From the NCBI GenBank assembly GCA_023078555.1, contig CM041200.1, positions 7,742,807 through 7,806,806 of the forward strand: a stretch of 64,000 nucleotides of DNA, read 5' to 3'. Below are positions 1 through 11,279 of the stretch, piece by piece (position 1 is the stretch's first letter; each line of letters begins with the position of its first letter). The notes below the pieces were generated by a model. The model was not told the origin of the DNA. It ran no database searches and worked only from the letters and a program-made list of their open reading frames with translations. This stretch comes from Ulva prolifera (Eukaryota > Chlorophyta > Ulvophyceae > Ulvales > Ulvaceae). The position numbers and the translations under genes were made by a program.

Positions 1-1134
1 TGACCGAGACATGACACCAACCATATTTTTTTCCCCTGACCCCGATTCCACAACGTGACTAATCCCACATGAACGCGGAAAGCTTCGCGCGGACCGAGGT
101 CTTTTTGAGATGCAGCACCTCCGATGCACGAAGAATCCAGTATGCGGCCGAATGTTCGGATCGCTACGGCAGCCCTACCTAGTTGGCGAATGTCAGAGAA
201 TGTCAAATCTGTAGAGCGCATGCCGTCAGTGTATATTTATTGTATGCTAGCCATGAGCACGTTCCGGAGATATCTTTGTGGTGAAACCAGGAGTTTCAGG
301 AGAATCATAAGCATGGCTCAATAGGAGACTGCTGTGTGAGGGAGCTAGAAGCTAGCATATCAAGAGGTGGTTGTACGCATGGTTGCTGTACACGTGCTCG
401 ACGCGATCCCTGAGATAAAGGGACTCAGAAAGCGGGAGCGTTTGTTGTTTTGCACATAGGTAGACATTATGTGTCTGTGTGCTTGTTTGCATATAAGCCT
501 TGTGTTGACTCCAGTAGGACATCTTGTCTATTGGAGTTAAACACAGGTATGGTGTCCTCTAGCTGACATGCATGGATATGTGGTTGGTTTGTGCTTGTGG
601 ACACATAGTCTGCTGAGCTGGTATAACTCAGCATGTTGAATGCAGGCTGCATGAATCTGTGAGCACTCTAGAGGGAGACACTCACAGCAGCTGTGTTCTT
701 TCACAGGTATACTTCTACTTAGTGTATACCTCTGTAATCTTGTCTACTGGAGTTAAACACAGGCTGCATGAATCTGTGAGCACTCTAGAGGGAGACACTC
801 ACAGCAGCTGTGTTCTTTCACAATCTTTCATGCAAACCGTCCCCAACTGGTCCCCGCACGCCTACAGGTGCATTATGACATCCCCACGTGTTCCGTGTCG
901 TAATTTTACGTAGTTGTGCATCGGCTATTGACAAGGCAATATATGTCCGAGTGCAGATCCATTCCGCACATCCGGTGTGTATGTCCGCATGACTGACTGT
1001 CAAGACGCTGGTTAGTCTCATCGAGTGTGCACAGGGGTTAATGCACGTGCCTGAGCTGGTAAGCATGCTGACTGCGCATGATGACATGGAGGGGAGCATA
1101 CCTTGCCGCAAAGGTCGCAATTGGCAGAAATGAA
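1..1134. other. Spacer with no recognisable gene
   Basis: Only short open frames without domain signatures are present. The one structure I see is a pair of direct repeats at 643-822, listed separately. A second short duplication, about 26 bp around TCTTGTCTAYTGGAG, sits near 522 and 737. No promoter, RNA gene or transposon end could be supported. Confidence 0.5.
643..822. repeat. 63-bp direct repeat, two copies
   Basis: Copies at 643-705 and 760-822 are identical by eye, starting CAGGCTGCATGAATC and ending GTGTTCTTTCACA. They are 117 bp apart, so a longer unit was probably duplicated and then diverged. No coding or transposon signature goes with them. Confidence 0.8.
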
Positions 1135-1197
1135 GGTAAGAATTGAATCGGTGACCTCATGAGTACACACGACATGCTCTAACAACTATGGCTCACC
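1135..1197 (-). other. tRNA-like remnant (possible SINE head)
   Basis: Read on the minus strand, the ends GGTGAGC and TCTTACC can form most of a 7-bp acceptor stem. GTTGTTAGAGC resembles an A box and CCGATTCAATTC a weak B box. The D arm is too short and the anticodon stem does not pair well, so this is not a working tRNA gene. A tRNA-derived SINE remnant is the best guess, and chance similarity is possible. Confidence 0.25.
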
Positions 1198-1775
1198 TGA
1201 AGCAACGAAACCTGTGTTAGATGACGCCTCCCTTGAGTTAGTCGCCTATATCCTTGAATCCACAGATATGAATATCCCACAACATTGCCAAGCATATATG
1301 CGTCTCGACCGCGAAGGGTTACCCCTACCGAGACCAGTCGACTTGTCTAAATACATGTTGCTTTCAACAATCATACAATCACACAGCAATGGCTCACAAC
1401 CCGTCCTCCGGCCCAATGGTCGATGCCTACACCCCCAGTTTGGGCGAGTCAGCCCTGAGGGAAATCCTCACGTTAAGCATCACATTGAACAACTCCTTGA
1501 CTTCATTGGACCCCCCAATTACTGACCCACTTGCCACATCACTCGGCCCCCTCGGCAATACATCACCCTGCCCTTTTAGCGTCTCTCAAGCTTGCTTTTT
1601 AAAGTCCCATTGCTGAATCGCCCTCCCGGAAACTCAGCCCTGGACCCCCGCATCCTCATGCACGTCGCTGAGGCCTATGAGTGGAAGTGCTGAGTGGCGA
1701 GGCGGCCCCCGAGACTGGAAAGGAATAGCTGGTTCGGCGATCTGTGCAGGCCTATTCTGCCATCTGTGGTTCGCA
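1198..1775. other. Spacer up to the Copia insertion
   Basis: There is an open frame of about 100 codons from 1214 to 1525, but it has no domain, no proline/alanine codon bias like the nearby coding DNA, and no visible splice partners. I do not call a gene. Confidence 0.4.
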
Positions 1776-1780
1776 GGGCG

Positions 1781-1953
1781 TGTCGTGAGAAGTTGTTGTG
1801 TAGTCCAGTGCACTGTGTGCATGGCATGCATGTGCATGCATAGGTCTGATTAGGTCTGTGCAGAGGGTCATGGCAGTTGGGTATTTGATTGCATATAGGT
1901 AGACTGTAGCAGGTGAACACTATCGTGTTCACTGAGCTCCCGCTGTCATGACA
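1781..1953 (+). repeat. Copia 5' LTR
   Basis: 173 bp, starting TGTCGTGAGAAG and ending CTGTCATGACA. It matches the right LTR over its whole length with one difference seen. It is short for a Copia LTR. The inner part is rich in TGCATG. Confidence 0.95.
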
Positions 1954-1988
1954 GGTTATGGGCTTCTGACGACTCCACTGCGCCAGCA

Positions 1989-2790
1989 ATGAGCAACGTC
2001 AACCAATTCAAGCTCGGCATCGAGCTCACGGCTGCGAATGCCGTGAGCTGGTTCAAGCGGATGACGCTGCTATTGCAGTTGTATGATGGCTGCTGGAAGG
2101 CAGTCACAGAAGACAGTGGGACGGACATGGTCAAAGCTAAGGCTCGACTCGCAATCTCAATGAATGTGGGTGACGATCTACTCCACGTAGTAGATCCTGC
2201 CAAGTCTCCCAAGGAGATCTGGACTGCCTTGAATGCTCAGTTCGTAGGCGTGAGTGCGGCACGCAAGATGTCACTTCAGAAATTGCACACTCACTTCAGA
2301 AAGGAGTCAACTGAATCCCTTGAGGAATTCATTGCACGCGCTAACGACCTCCGTGGTCAGTTGGCCACAGCAGCCATGCTTGAGGAAGAGGCATTTGTGC
2401 TTTTGTTCCTGGCTGCACTGAGTGAATCACAGCTAGCGGCTTGGTCTCAGAGCCTGCTAGCTCACAAGCCGCTGATGTCATATGCTGACATAATCGAGAA
2501 CATGCGAGGCACGTTCGGTGCCGACATGCTCGCCAAGCGTGAAGCTGCTGCCGGACAGCAAGCTTGCGCTGTCGCCGACACCAACGGCGCATGTGCGTAC
2601 TGTCACAGAAATGGTCATAACATCCTGCAATGTTACAAGCTGCGCAACGATCAGCAGTCGCATGACAATGGCAACCCCCCGCGCAACAGTCGCGGCAATG
2701 CACGCGGTGGCAGGCGCGGTGGCGGTGGCGGGCGCGGCGGAGGCCGTGGCCGCGGCGGACGCCCACAGGCGAATTACAGCAGCGCATTCT
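1989..2790 (+). other. Copia gag region
   Basis: The translated region has the capsid-like stretch typical of Copia gag (around SLQKLHTHFRKE), a CCHC zinc knuckle CAYCHRNGHNILQC, then a Gly/Arg-rich basic tail. In this family the product packages element RNA. It is part of a broken element. Confidence 0.85.
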
Positions 2791-2819
2791 TCTGCGTCTC
2801 AGCGAACCAGGTGTCCGCT

Positions 2820-5817
2820 TCCAGCTCCAAATGGCTGTTCGATTCAGCTTGCACTGACCACATGGTCAATGATGCGAGCCTGCTCCACAATGCGCAGCCA
2901 TATGCATCGTCATGCACTGTCGCAAACAACCAGTCCGCAGCTATCACAGCAAAAGGCGAAGTGCGGCTTACCAACCATCTGGGTGAGCTTGTCACTCTGC
3001 AAGACGTCCTTCTTGTGCCAAATTTGCAGCACAATTTGATATCTCTTGGCCGTGCTGACGCCGCGGGGATGACATACAATGGCAAACATGGCGCACTCAT
3101 GTTGCGCCACAAAGGTCACCAGCTGTTACGTGGCCAGCTGTCACAAAAGCTATACGAAGTCGATGAACTACTTCTTGATAGTTGTCGATGACTACTCCAA
3201 TTACAAGATTGTAGAACCTATCCAACGCAAATCCGATGCAGCTCCAGCACTCAAATCGATCATCCTAGGAGTCGAGAAGATGTATGATGCACGTGTCAAA
3301 GCCATCAGGTTTGACCGGGACTCCGTGTTCCTGTCACATGATATGCATGCATTCTTCAAAGGCAAAGGGATCGAGCGACAGCCCACTTCCGGCTACAGCC
3401 CTGCGGAGAATGGCCATGCAGAGCGGGGAATCGGCTCTGTGAGCCCGATTCGTGATGCATTGCTTGCAGATTCAGGTCTGAGGAAATGCTACTGGGGTGA
3501 TGCACTCATGCATGGAGTGTATATCTCAAACATCTCAAGCAGTGATGGCGGCCCCAGCTCTTGGCAGCTTGTGAAGGGCACGAAACCGGACATCAGCAAT
3601 CTCTGGCTCTTCGGCTGCACCTGCTGGTACAAATTGCCACAGCAAGCGCGCAACAACAAGCGCTCCCTGCCTCCAAAGGCAAATGTCGGCAAGTTTATTG
3701 GGTATGCTCAGCCCAACTTCAAAGCTTTCCGCGTGCTGCTCCCAAATGGCAAAGTGATCACTACACGTGATGTGATGTTTGATGAATCGGCATCACCAGC
3801 CAGCCAGCGACATGCACATTGATGCATGCTCTGATCTCCTCGCAGATCCTGCTGCACCAGCTGCACCAGCTGCACCAGCAGCACCAGCTGCACCAGCAGC
3901 ACCAGCTGCACCAGCAGCACCAGCTGCACCAGCTGCACCAGCTGCACCAGCTGCACCAGCAGCACAAGCAGCACCAGCTCCACCAGCTCCAGCTCAACCA
4001 GCAGCACCAGCACCCGCAGCACCAGCATTGCCACCTCAGCAACTCAATCCACTCATGGCGAACAATCCATTGTTCGATGAGTCTGCCCAGCCTGCAGCCC
4101 AGCCTGCAGGCTGAGCTGCAGCCCAGACTGCAGCTCCGCCTGCAGCCCCGCCTGCAGAGCAGCCAGAATTGCGCCGCAGCGAGCGCATACGTGAGTCGCC
4201 GAAAGATGTTTACGGCAAGTTTATGTATGGGCTACCTAGAAGCTCATACGTAAATTTTCCGTTGTCGGGCTTCCCCCTGAGCCCTTGACGATAGCGGAAG
4301 CACTCACAGGTCCAGAAGCACCATTCTGGCAAGCAGCAATTGATACAGAGTATGATGCTCTGATTGTGATGGGAGCGTGGAACCTGACCGCGCTTCCACA
4401 GGGGAAGAAGGCCATTCCAAGCAAATGGGTCTTCAAGCGCAAGCTCAATGCAGATGGAAGCATTGAGAGATATAAAGCCAGACTAGTGATCAAAGGGTTT
4501 TATCAGAAAGAGGGTATCGACTACAATGCAGTCTTTGCTCCAGTGGTGCGTGCAAGCACTGTGCGCTTATTCCTGTCAATAGTGGCCTGCTTTGACATGG
4601 AATGTCATTCAATTGACATCAAGAATGCTTTTATCCAAGGCACGGTTGCCGAGGAGATCTACATGCGACAGCCAGCTGGCTATGATGACAATTCAGGTCG
4701 TGTGTGCATTCTGAGCAAAAGCTTGTATGGTCTCAAGCAAGCTCCCCGCGTCTGGAACGAGACGCTGACAGCCTTCATCATATCACTCGGATTTGTGCAA
4801 TGCAAGAGTGATGCAGCAGTGTTTATGCTGTGGACAGATGAGTTAGGCTTTGTCCTCCTGCTCTGCTATGTTGATGACATTCAGATTGCAGCATTGAAGC
4901 TCTACAGCGTTCAATTCATCAAGAAAGCACTACTCTCAAAATTCCCAGGAAAGGACACCGGCGAATCGCAGTATTTTCTCCAGATGACCATCACCAGAAA
5001 CAGACCAGCAAAAACAATCTACTTGAAGCAGCAACGACATATTGAGAAGTTGATTGAGCAGCATCAACTGCAAGAAGCCTGGCCAATTGCAACTCCAATG
5101 ATTGTGAATGTCTACAAAGATCCTGCAGGTTCAGATGTTACTGATGCAGCTGCAATTTCACAGTACAAGTCAATCGTCGGTGCTCTACTACATATTGCCA
5201 ACAATACTCGGCCCGACATCTCCTTCGCTGTGTCATATCTAGCCAGATCAACACAGCAGCCGACTTGCAGCAGTTTTGCTAGGATCAGGGATGTTTTGTT
5301 GTATCTCAAGGGAACCGCATCCTACAGCTTGCGTCTGGGTGGTCCTCAATGTGTATTATATGGGTATTGTGACTCTGATTGGTCCGGTTGTCCCTTAACT
5401 CGTAGATCGACTACAGGGTTCATTGTCAAATGTGGCTTGGGCTCCATTTCATGGAAGTCAGCCAGACAGCCAACAGTTAGCAGATCATCATCAGAAGCTG
5501 AGTATGTTGCAGCAGGGGAAATAGCCAAAGAAGTTCAGTATTTTTGTGGGTTAGCTCCTCAGATGGGCTTGCCACCATCATGTGTCTCTGTAGGTTTAGA
5601 CAATCGTGCAGCGAAGTATTTGATTGAAGATCCTCTTTCAGCTGCACGAACGAAGCATATCGAGATTATTTATCATCATGTGAGGGAGAAGGTAGCACGT
5701 CAGCAGATGAAGTTCATCCCAGTTCCCACTGCTGACAATCCTGCCGATGTTTTGACCAAGCCACTGCCACAGCAGTTGTTTGAAAAGCACCGTCAGTCTC
5801 TCGGTGTTGTGCCCTAG
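2820..5817 (+). other. Copia pol region
   Basis: Signatures in order are aspartic protease (WLFDSACTDHM), integrase core (IRFDRDSVFLS, then GYSPAENGHAER), a long Pro/Ala-rich low-complexity linker near 3840-4040, reverse transcriptase (WVFKRKLNADG; LYGLKQAPRVWNE; YVDD motif) and RNase H (YCDSDWSG; SSSEAEYVAAGE). This order is diagnostic for Copia. It is a fossil region and not continuous. Confidence 0.9.
3840..4040 (+). repeat. GCACCAGCT-type low-complexity tract in Copia
   Basis: A run of degenerate CAG/GCACCA repeats. In one frame it reads as Ala-Pro repeats, in others as Gln/His/Leu or Cys/Trp runs. It sits between the integrase and reverse transcriptase segments and probably grew by slippage. 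Confidence 0.85.
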
Positions 5818-5829
5818 ACTAAGGGGGCG
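5818..5829 (+). promoter_or_regulatory. Copia polypurine tract
   Basis: The purine-rich stretch AAGGGGGCG directly abuts the right LTR, which is the expected place for the primer of plus-strand DNA synthesis in LTR elements. Confidence 0.7.
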
Positions 5830-6002
5830 TGTCGTGAGAAGTTGTTGTGTAGTCCAGTGCACTGTGTGCATGGCATGCATGTGCATGCATAGGTCTGATT
5901 AGGTCTGTGCAGAGGGTCATGGCAGTTGGGTATTTGATTGCATATAGGTAGACTGTAGCAGGTGAACGCTATCGTGTTCACTGAGCTCCCGCTGTCATGA
6001 CA
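5830..6002 (+). repeat. Copia 3' LTR
   Basis: 173 bp, TG to CA, near-identical to the left LTR. It is followed directly by the second GGGCG target copy at 6003-6007. Confidence 0.95.
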
Positions 6003-6204
6003 GGGCGTCCTCGCTGCGAGCCTGCACCTCATTGACAACGAGAGACATTACATCCTTCATGGTAAGGATGGGATGTGTTGTGAGATACATCTCACTAGGC
6101 GCATGCTGGCGCGGCACACCTATAGACACATAAGGCTGCGGCGCAGACCACTGCAGGCACCCTCGTAGTTGAACTGGCGTTTGTACAACGCCACTTACAC
6201 ATTT

Positions 6205-8815
6205 GAGACTCGGCGCTTGGCATTATATAATACTTGGTAGGCCTTATCTGCAATGCTAGGATGCCATGGGCAAGCCGAAGCGGAAAGAGCCGCCAACGGC
6301 AAAGCTGAGAGACCTGCACCTCTAGCACGCGTCGCAGTCGCCCGTGCGACCTAGCCTATTGATTACATACCACCGTAGCATCCTAGATACTAATGAAGTT
6401 GTTAACCACAACAATGGACAGCTCGCAGTCGTGCAGCGCGAGTCACCGCGAGTCTCCATAGCCCAAGCGCAGCACCTGCCAGCGGGACAGCTAGCGAGGC
6501 TCATCTCAATGTAGACACTAGCAAACATGTAAAATCTGCGCTGAATGTGGTGCCTGGTGAGACTCAGCTCTTCACGGCTGCCCCTCAGCAGATACCAGCC
6601 ACCAGCAACGACCAGCACGACAAGGCTCACTGTGACTGCACTGCACAGTGCCACCATCCACCCCCGCCCGCTTCCACCGAGTCGTGCACAAGGGTGTGGG
6701 AGCTGGTGGCCGACGCGTGCGCACATGCGCGGCGACAGCGCGCGAGAGGAGGTTGTTGCTGCTGTCGAGGAGTTCATGCACCTGCCCATGCGCCTGCTTC
6801 CGTACAGCAGGGGGCTGCGCTCTGAGAAAGGGGCAGCAGCGCGGTGCCGCGACTACACCCTTGGGCTGCCCGTGGAGATATGGGAGGACATGTCGCACGG
6901 CCACTGTCCCGGGAGACACCAGGCTCCCATGTCGGCGGATCAGCTGCAAGTGCAACAAATCAACAGATGCTTGCGCATCAAGCACTCCATTTACAAAGAG
7001 GGCTGCGGATTGCAGGCTGGCAAGCCCGCAGATGCACGGTCCCCGACGGTGCAAGCCGGTCTGCGCGCATTGTTCCCACCAGCAGATCCGCCGGCTCCTC
7101 TGGAGCCGGACCTGGATGTCCCGGCTCTGTGCCTGACGCAGGAGGCACTGGTGGCGGCGATGGCCGCCGTAAGCGTGCACCATCGAGGGTCATCGGCCGG
7201 CCCGTCCGGCTGGACGTTCGAGATGATCTGCGCAGCATGCCAGTCCTCGGACGCAGCCACCGGCGCGCTGCTGGCGGTCGTCAACCGCATGCTGTCCGGC
7301 AGCCTGCCACGGGAGACGGGCTCATCGTCGGCCTGGATAAGTCAGATGGTGGCACGCGGCCGATCGCGGTGGGGGAGACCTGGTACCGGTTTGCGGCTAT
7401 GTGCGCCCTACGCGAGTACGGCCGCGGCATCGAGAGAGAGCCTGGCGCCGCTGCAGGTCGGCGTTGGCACGCGGGGCGGGACCGAGACAGTCGTGCACGG
7501 CCTGTCTTCTGCTCTGGCTGAGGGCGCTTCAGTGTGCTCGGTCGGCATGAAGAACGCCTTCAACTGCATCGACCGCGCGGCCATGTTCGCTGCCGTGAAG
7601 GAGCGCTGCTGCCCTTCACGCAATGGGCGTACGGCGCTGGGACCCCGCTGCACATCGCCGGCGCTCCGGAGGACGTCGAACCGGTTCTCTGCCAACGTGG
7701 CGTTCGCCAAGGTGACCCCCTGGACCCCCTCCTGTTTGCGTTGACCCTGCAGCTTGTCCTTGAGCACGTAGACGCGTCGGGCGCCAGCGCCCCAGCGGTG
7801 GCGTACCTGGACGACATCAGCATCGCGGGCGACCTCGCGGCTGGAACTGCCGTGTTCCGGCGGCTGTGCGTGGAAGCTGATGGCATGCGCAGCATCGGGC
7901 TGGAGGTGAACCCGGCCAAATGCGGCGTCCACAGCGTTGACGCTGAGGCGGCGGCCGCTGTGGCCACGGAGCTTGGCATTCGGGATCTACACACCGACTT
8001 CAAGGCAGTCAGCACGCCGCTGGGCACCCCAGAGTACGCCGTCGCGGCGCCGGACGCACGGGCTTGCGAGGTTGAGGGCCTCGTCGCGACCCTCGTGCGC
8101 ATCCCGTCTCAGTTCCAGGCGCAGTTCCTCCCGTTGCGTATGCCCCTGAGTATGCGCATGACGCACCTGATCCGGACGGTGCCGTATGCCGTGCGCGAGC
8201 CACACATGAGGCTGCTGTGTGGCACAGTGCCGCTGCGATCCTGTGCCTGCCGCCTGAGGTTGCAGAGGCTGCTGCCGCATCTGACAACTCTGCCACTGAC
8301 GTTGACGCGCGGCGGCTGTCTTATCGGCTGATGTCCCCCGTCCGGCATGGCAGGCTCGGACTGACGATGCTAGTGGACAGCATCGCTGACACAGCTTTCC
8401 TGTCGGGGGCTGGCATGGCGGAGCGCAACCTCGCCGGCTGCCCGGACCTGCTCCGCCCCCTCCACGGCCACAGCCGGGGCAGTCTATTGCTGCGCTGGCA
8501 GGGCTTGTTCGACGAGCTGCATGAGCTGCTGGGGTGGGAGGCCGGCGCACGCAACCTACCGGACGAGTTCGTCTCAGGCAAGCTGCTGGCGGCCCAGCGT
8601 GAGGTGGGGCGCGCGGTCGCGGACCATGCGGTCTCACTCCAGCTACAGTGCATCGACCTCAACACGCCGGCTGTCAGGCGGGAAGCGGCGTGGCTCAGGA
8701 GCGCATCGGTGGGGCCGGAAGGTGCCTTTCTCTCCACTCTGCCGGGCGGCGTTCTCACCCTGGGCGACGACATGTTTGTCCTGGTGGTGTGCCACCGCCT
8801 GCGATTCCAGCCCCC
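6205..8815 (+). pseudogene. Decayed LINE copy (RT-bearing, lacks its endonuclease end)
   Basis: This is a damaged sister of the full LINE at 30751-34625. Homology starts in the 5' leader (CGGCGCTTGGCATT near 6207) and covers the start MGKPKRKEP at 6264. The reverse transcriptase core is present with RQGDPLDPLLFAL (about 7703-7741) and AYLDDISIAGD (about 7801-7833). Early stops and several frame changes break it, for example between the N-terminal part and the RT near 6330-6550, near 7320 and near 7600, and again after 8180. Similarity ends abruptly near 8815, just before the zinc-knuckle and endonuclease part, so the last quarter is missing. It cannot move by itself. Confidence 0.9.
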
Positions 8816-9354
8816 CCAGGCCACCCAGCAAAGCGGACAGGCAGGCTCCCATCGATCCGCCCGCCGAAGCCCTAGGCCTGGTGCACTCCGCTTCCTGCGA
8901 GGCGATGAAGAGCATGCGAATCAGAAGCTGCCTCGTAGCGGGCATCAGCTCACACGCTGGACCAGTGGTGTACAAAATATTTTCTTTGTCCCGGGCTGTC
9001 AGGGTCACTCTAAATTTTATCATCGGAGTACCCGCTCTGACTTTTAAACTTGCCTGGGGTGTCAGGTGCACTTATTTTTTATGCGTGGAGTGAGGGGCTC
9101 CTCGCAAACGGGCGGCTTACGCTGCGCATTCGCTCGTCCCTTACCATGCACGGAAGAAAGCTATCACTAGCAACTGCACTCGAAAAAAGCAAGATGCATA
9201 TGCGTAAATTTCAAATAAACTCTACGCGCATTGCATCAAGTCCTCTTGTAAGCAGTTCAGTCAAGCGGTCAACTTTGGCCTCCATCTCAGCCCTACTAGC
9301 ACATGTCACATCATCCAGGTTCATTAGTGCAAGCCCACCTATTCCCTCCATCGC

Positions 9355-9407
<53 letters not shown>

Positions 9408-10112
9408 TTTTTTTTTGCATGGTACCACGGTAGCGCCAACTTACCACGCCTCATGGCAACGTGGATATGACGACGGGGTGTACAGGTGCCGTGGTGCCGC
9501 GTCTGCGTGGATTTTCAGGCTAGCTAAGCTTTTGGCCCGGAGGTGTGTAGAACACAAATGAGGTGTAGAAATGCTATCATTTGTGCAGGTCGGATGCGCA
9601 GTCCTCATGCAGGTCAGGTCAGAACAGCCAGCATCTCATACCTGCTGTGCACAGAGGTAGAACCGAGAGATGCTAAGGGCGAGTGCTAGTACCGTGAAAC
9701 AGTAGAGAGAAAGGTTACAGCTCTTTGTGTGAACAGCCATACATGCACACTGAATAGTCAAGATTACGGCTGGAGATCCTTGCAGGATCTCCCTCACTAC
9801 TCCGGGACAATCCCGCTGGCGGCTTACCCCTGCACTGCGATCCGCGGATCGATCGTGCATGGTTGCACCTGTCACCACACTGCTGCCCGCAGGCGAGTGC
9901 GCATGCATTGTGACAGGAGGCAGTTGACCTCACATTTCACTAGCGCGACAGAGATTAATCCAAAATCTTCGATTCCATCAAAGGTATCAATAAGATCACG
10001 TACAGCTTATATATTGACTCGAGCCTAACGCGTGCTGTCTTCGCGGCAGATGCCTGGATCCAGCATTGTTCGATCCAGGATTGTTCGAACAATGTCTACA
10101 GAATTTGAAATT
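8816..10112. other. Non-coding spacer with a poly-C tract
   Basis: I see no gene or transposon end here. It contains a 48-base C run at 9357-9404 followed by AA and ten T residues. Small open frames are not supported by domains or splice sites. Confidence 0.5.
9357..9404. repeat. 48-base homopolymer C tract
   Basis: Uninterrupted C residues, then AA and a 10-base T run. Length is likely to vary and could be affected by sequencing or assembly. Confidence 0.95.
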
Positions 10113-10205
10113 GACAGGAGAAATTGTTAAAAAAGAGTGAACGGAAGAAGACAAACACGAAAACCGAATCTCAACCGAATCAACAGCAACACATACATAC
10201 ACACA
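10113..10205 (-). repeat. LINE 3'-tail fragment (5'-truncated copy)
   Basis: On the minus strand this reads as the 3' tail shared by the LINE family in this window: GTTGATTCGGTTGAG, then GATTCGGTTTTCGTG, then CTTCCGTTCACTC, then an A/T-rich end. The full LINE has the same tail at about 30751-30840. Only the tail is present, as in a dead-on-arrival copy. Confidence 0.75.
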
Positions 10206-10540
10206 CAAGGGCCGCGCGCGAGGCTGCGGCGCTGGCGCCGACGCCTGATCAGGCCGCCGATGCCGATGCTGGACACAGCGCCCATGTGGGGCGACCGGCG
10301 CCGGATGCTGCGCGGGCTGCGACGTCGGCGGCGCCGGCGGTGCAAGGTGGGCTGGACACGGCGGGGCCTGGGGAGCAGGCTGCTGCCGCACAGGCGGAGG
10401 GGCTGGAGCAGGTGCTCAAGGCGGTGGCCCAAGAGAAACTGGGGGACATCATGTTTTTGCCGCCAGATGACCGTTTGTGCATAGGAGATGTGTCGATTGT
10501 GAATCCCTGTGCTGATACCTACTACGGCCGGGCGGCCTAG
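10206..10540 (+). pseudogene. LINE endonuclease-domain fragment
   Basis: The plus strand reads an Ala-rich stretch followed by GDIMFLPPDDRLCIGDVSIV and ends at a stop at 10538. The layout GD...D.(S)IVNP resembles the restriction-like endonuclease part of the full LINE in this window (GDVVVVMPRLEMAAVDVVV). It joins head to head with the minus-strand tail at 10113-10205, so an open frame running across both is chimeric and not a gene. It probably comes from a different subfamily. Confidence 0.5.
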
Positions 10541-11279
10541 GATGACGGGGGTGTTGCGGTGACGCGAGACGTGCAGAAACGCAATGCTCATTGTTACATG
10601 ACCTGATGCACAAAGCTTTGTGCCGTTTTTGCATGAAACGCATAGTCGCTTGGGACAGCCTGCTATGGATCACGTGAATCGGCTGGCGCTGGTTGCATCT
10701 CGGTGTGGTGTTGCGAACCGTGGTTTGTTTGTGACGAATGCTCTGCGCCGGTCGAGTGTGGCGTTGTGCAGAGGGAATGCTAGTGTGCTCCGTGCGGGGA
10801 TTCAATCTTTGGCTGGCATCACCGGCAGGGCTGTGGTACGCGCTCGTGCCCGGCCTTGTGCCATGAATGGGTGAGTGGATTTGCGAGTGGATTTCTAGAA
10901 ACGGCTCGGTGCCTCTGTCCTTTGTAACTACACACATACACGACACACAGGACACACAGGACAATTTGTTAGCCAACAGCATGCGAATGCAACCGTTGTA
11001 GGCCATCCAAGTCATGTCGTTACAATACCATCACAGGAACATGCATGGACATGATAGAGTCCGTGTTATTTATACTAACCATCCCGGGAGCCTAAAACTC
11101 CTCCCATATGATTCCTCACAATCCTCAAGGGCTGGATGAATCTCAGTGGCTACGGTCATGTTAGAGCGATCACAGGCGTCATGTGGTGCTTACGTTATGA
11201 TGGGCCCATGTGATCGTGGTTACTCATCGATACCTATTCGAATGCAAGCGCGAGTGGAAGCGCCATACTTTCACAACGC
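10541..11279. other. Spacer without recognisable gene
   Basis: No domain-bearing frame is visible. A short stretch ending CCTTTGTAAC near 10940 resembles the terminus of the local LINE tails but is too short to call. Confidence 0.4.

Larger units (their letters stand above)
1776..6007 (+). mobile_element. Copia (Ty1-like) LTR retrotransposon with target duplications
   Basis: The element lies between two 173-bp LTRs (1781-1953 and 5830-6002) that begin TG and end CA, flanked by a 5-bp duplication GGGCG (1776-1780 and 6003-6007). Order of parts is LTR, gag region with zinc knuckle, protease, integrase, reverse transcriptase, RNase H, purine tract, LTR. Integrase before reverse transcriptase is the Copia order. 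I see one difference between the LTRs, so insertion was recent. It is treated here as a fossil: the coding region is not continuous and I count about two or three breaks, so it looks broken. Confidence 0.95.

Noticed and set aside
1135-1197. A functional tRNA gene
   Set aside because: Acceptor stem and box-like words are present, but the D arm and anticodon arm do not fold properly.
1214-1525. A 103-codon frame before the Copia element
   Set aside because: No domain, no homologous partner in the window and no splice signals that extend it.
3708-4253. Frames rich in Leu-Val-Gln, Cys-Trp or His-Gln repeats
   Set aside because: They are other-frame readings of the GCACCA low-complexity tract in the Copia element.
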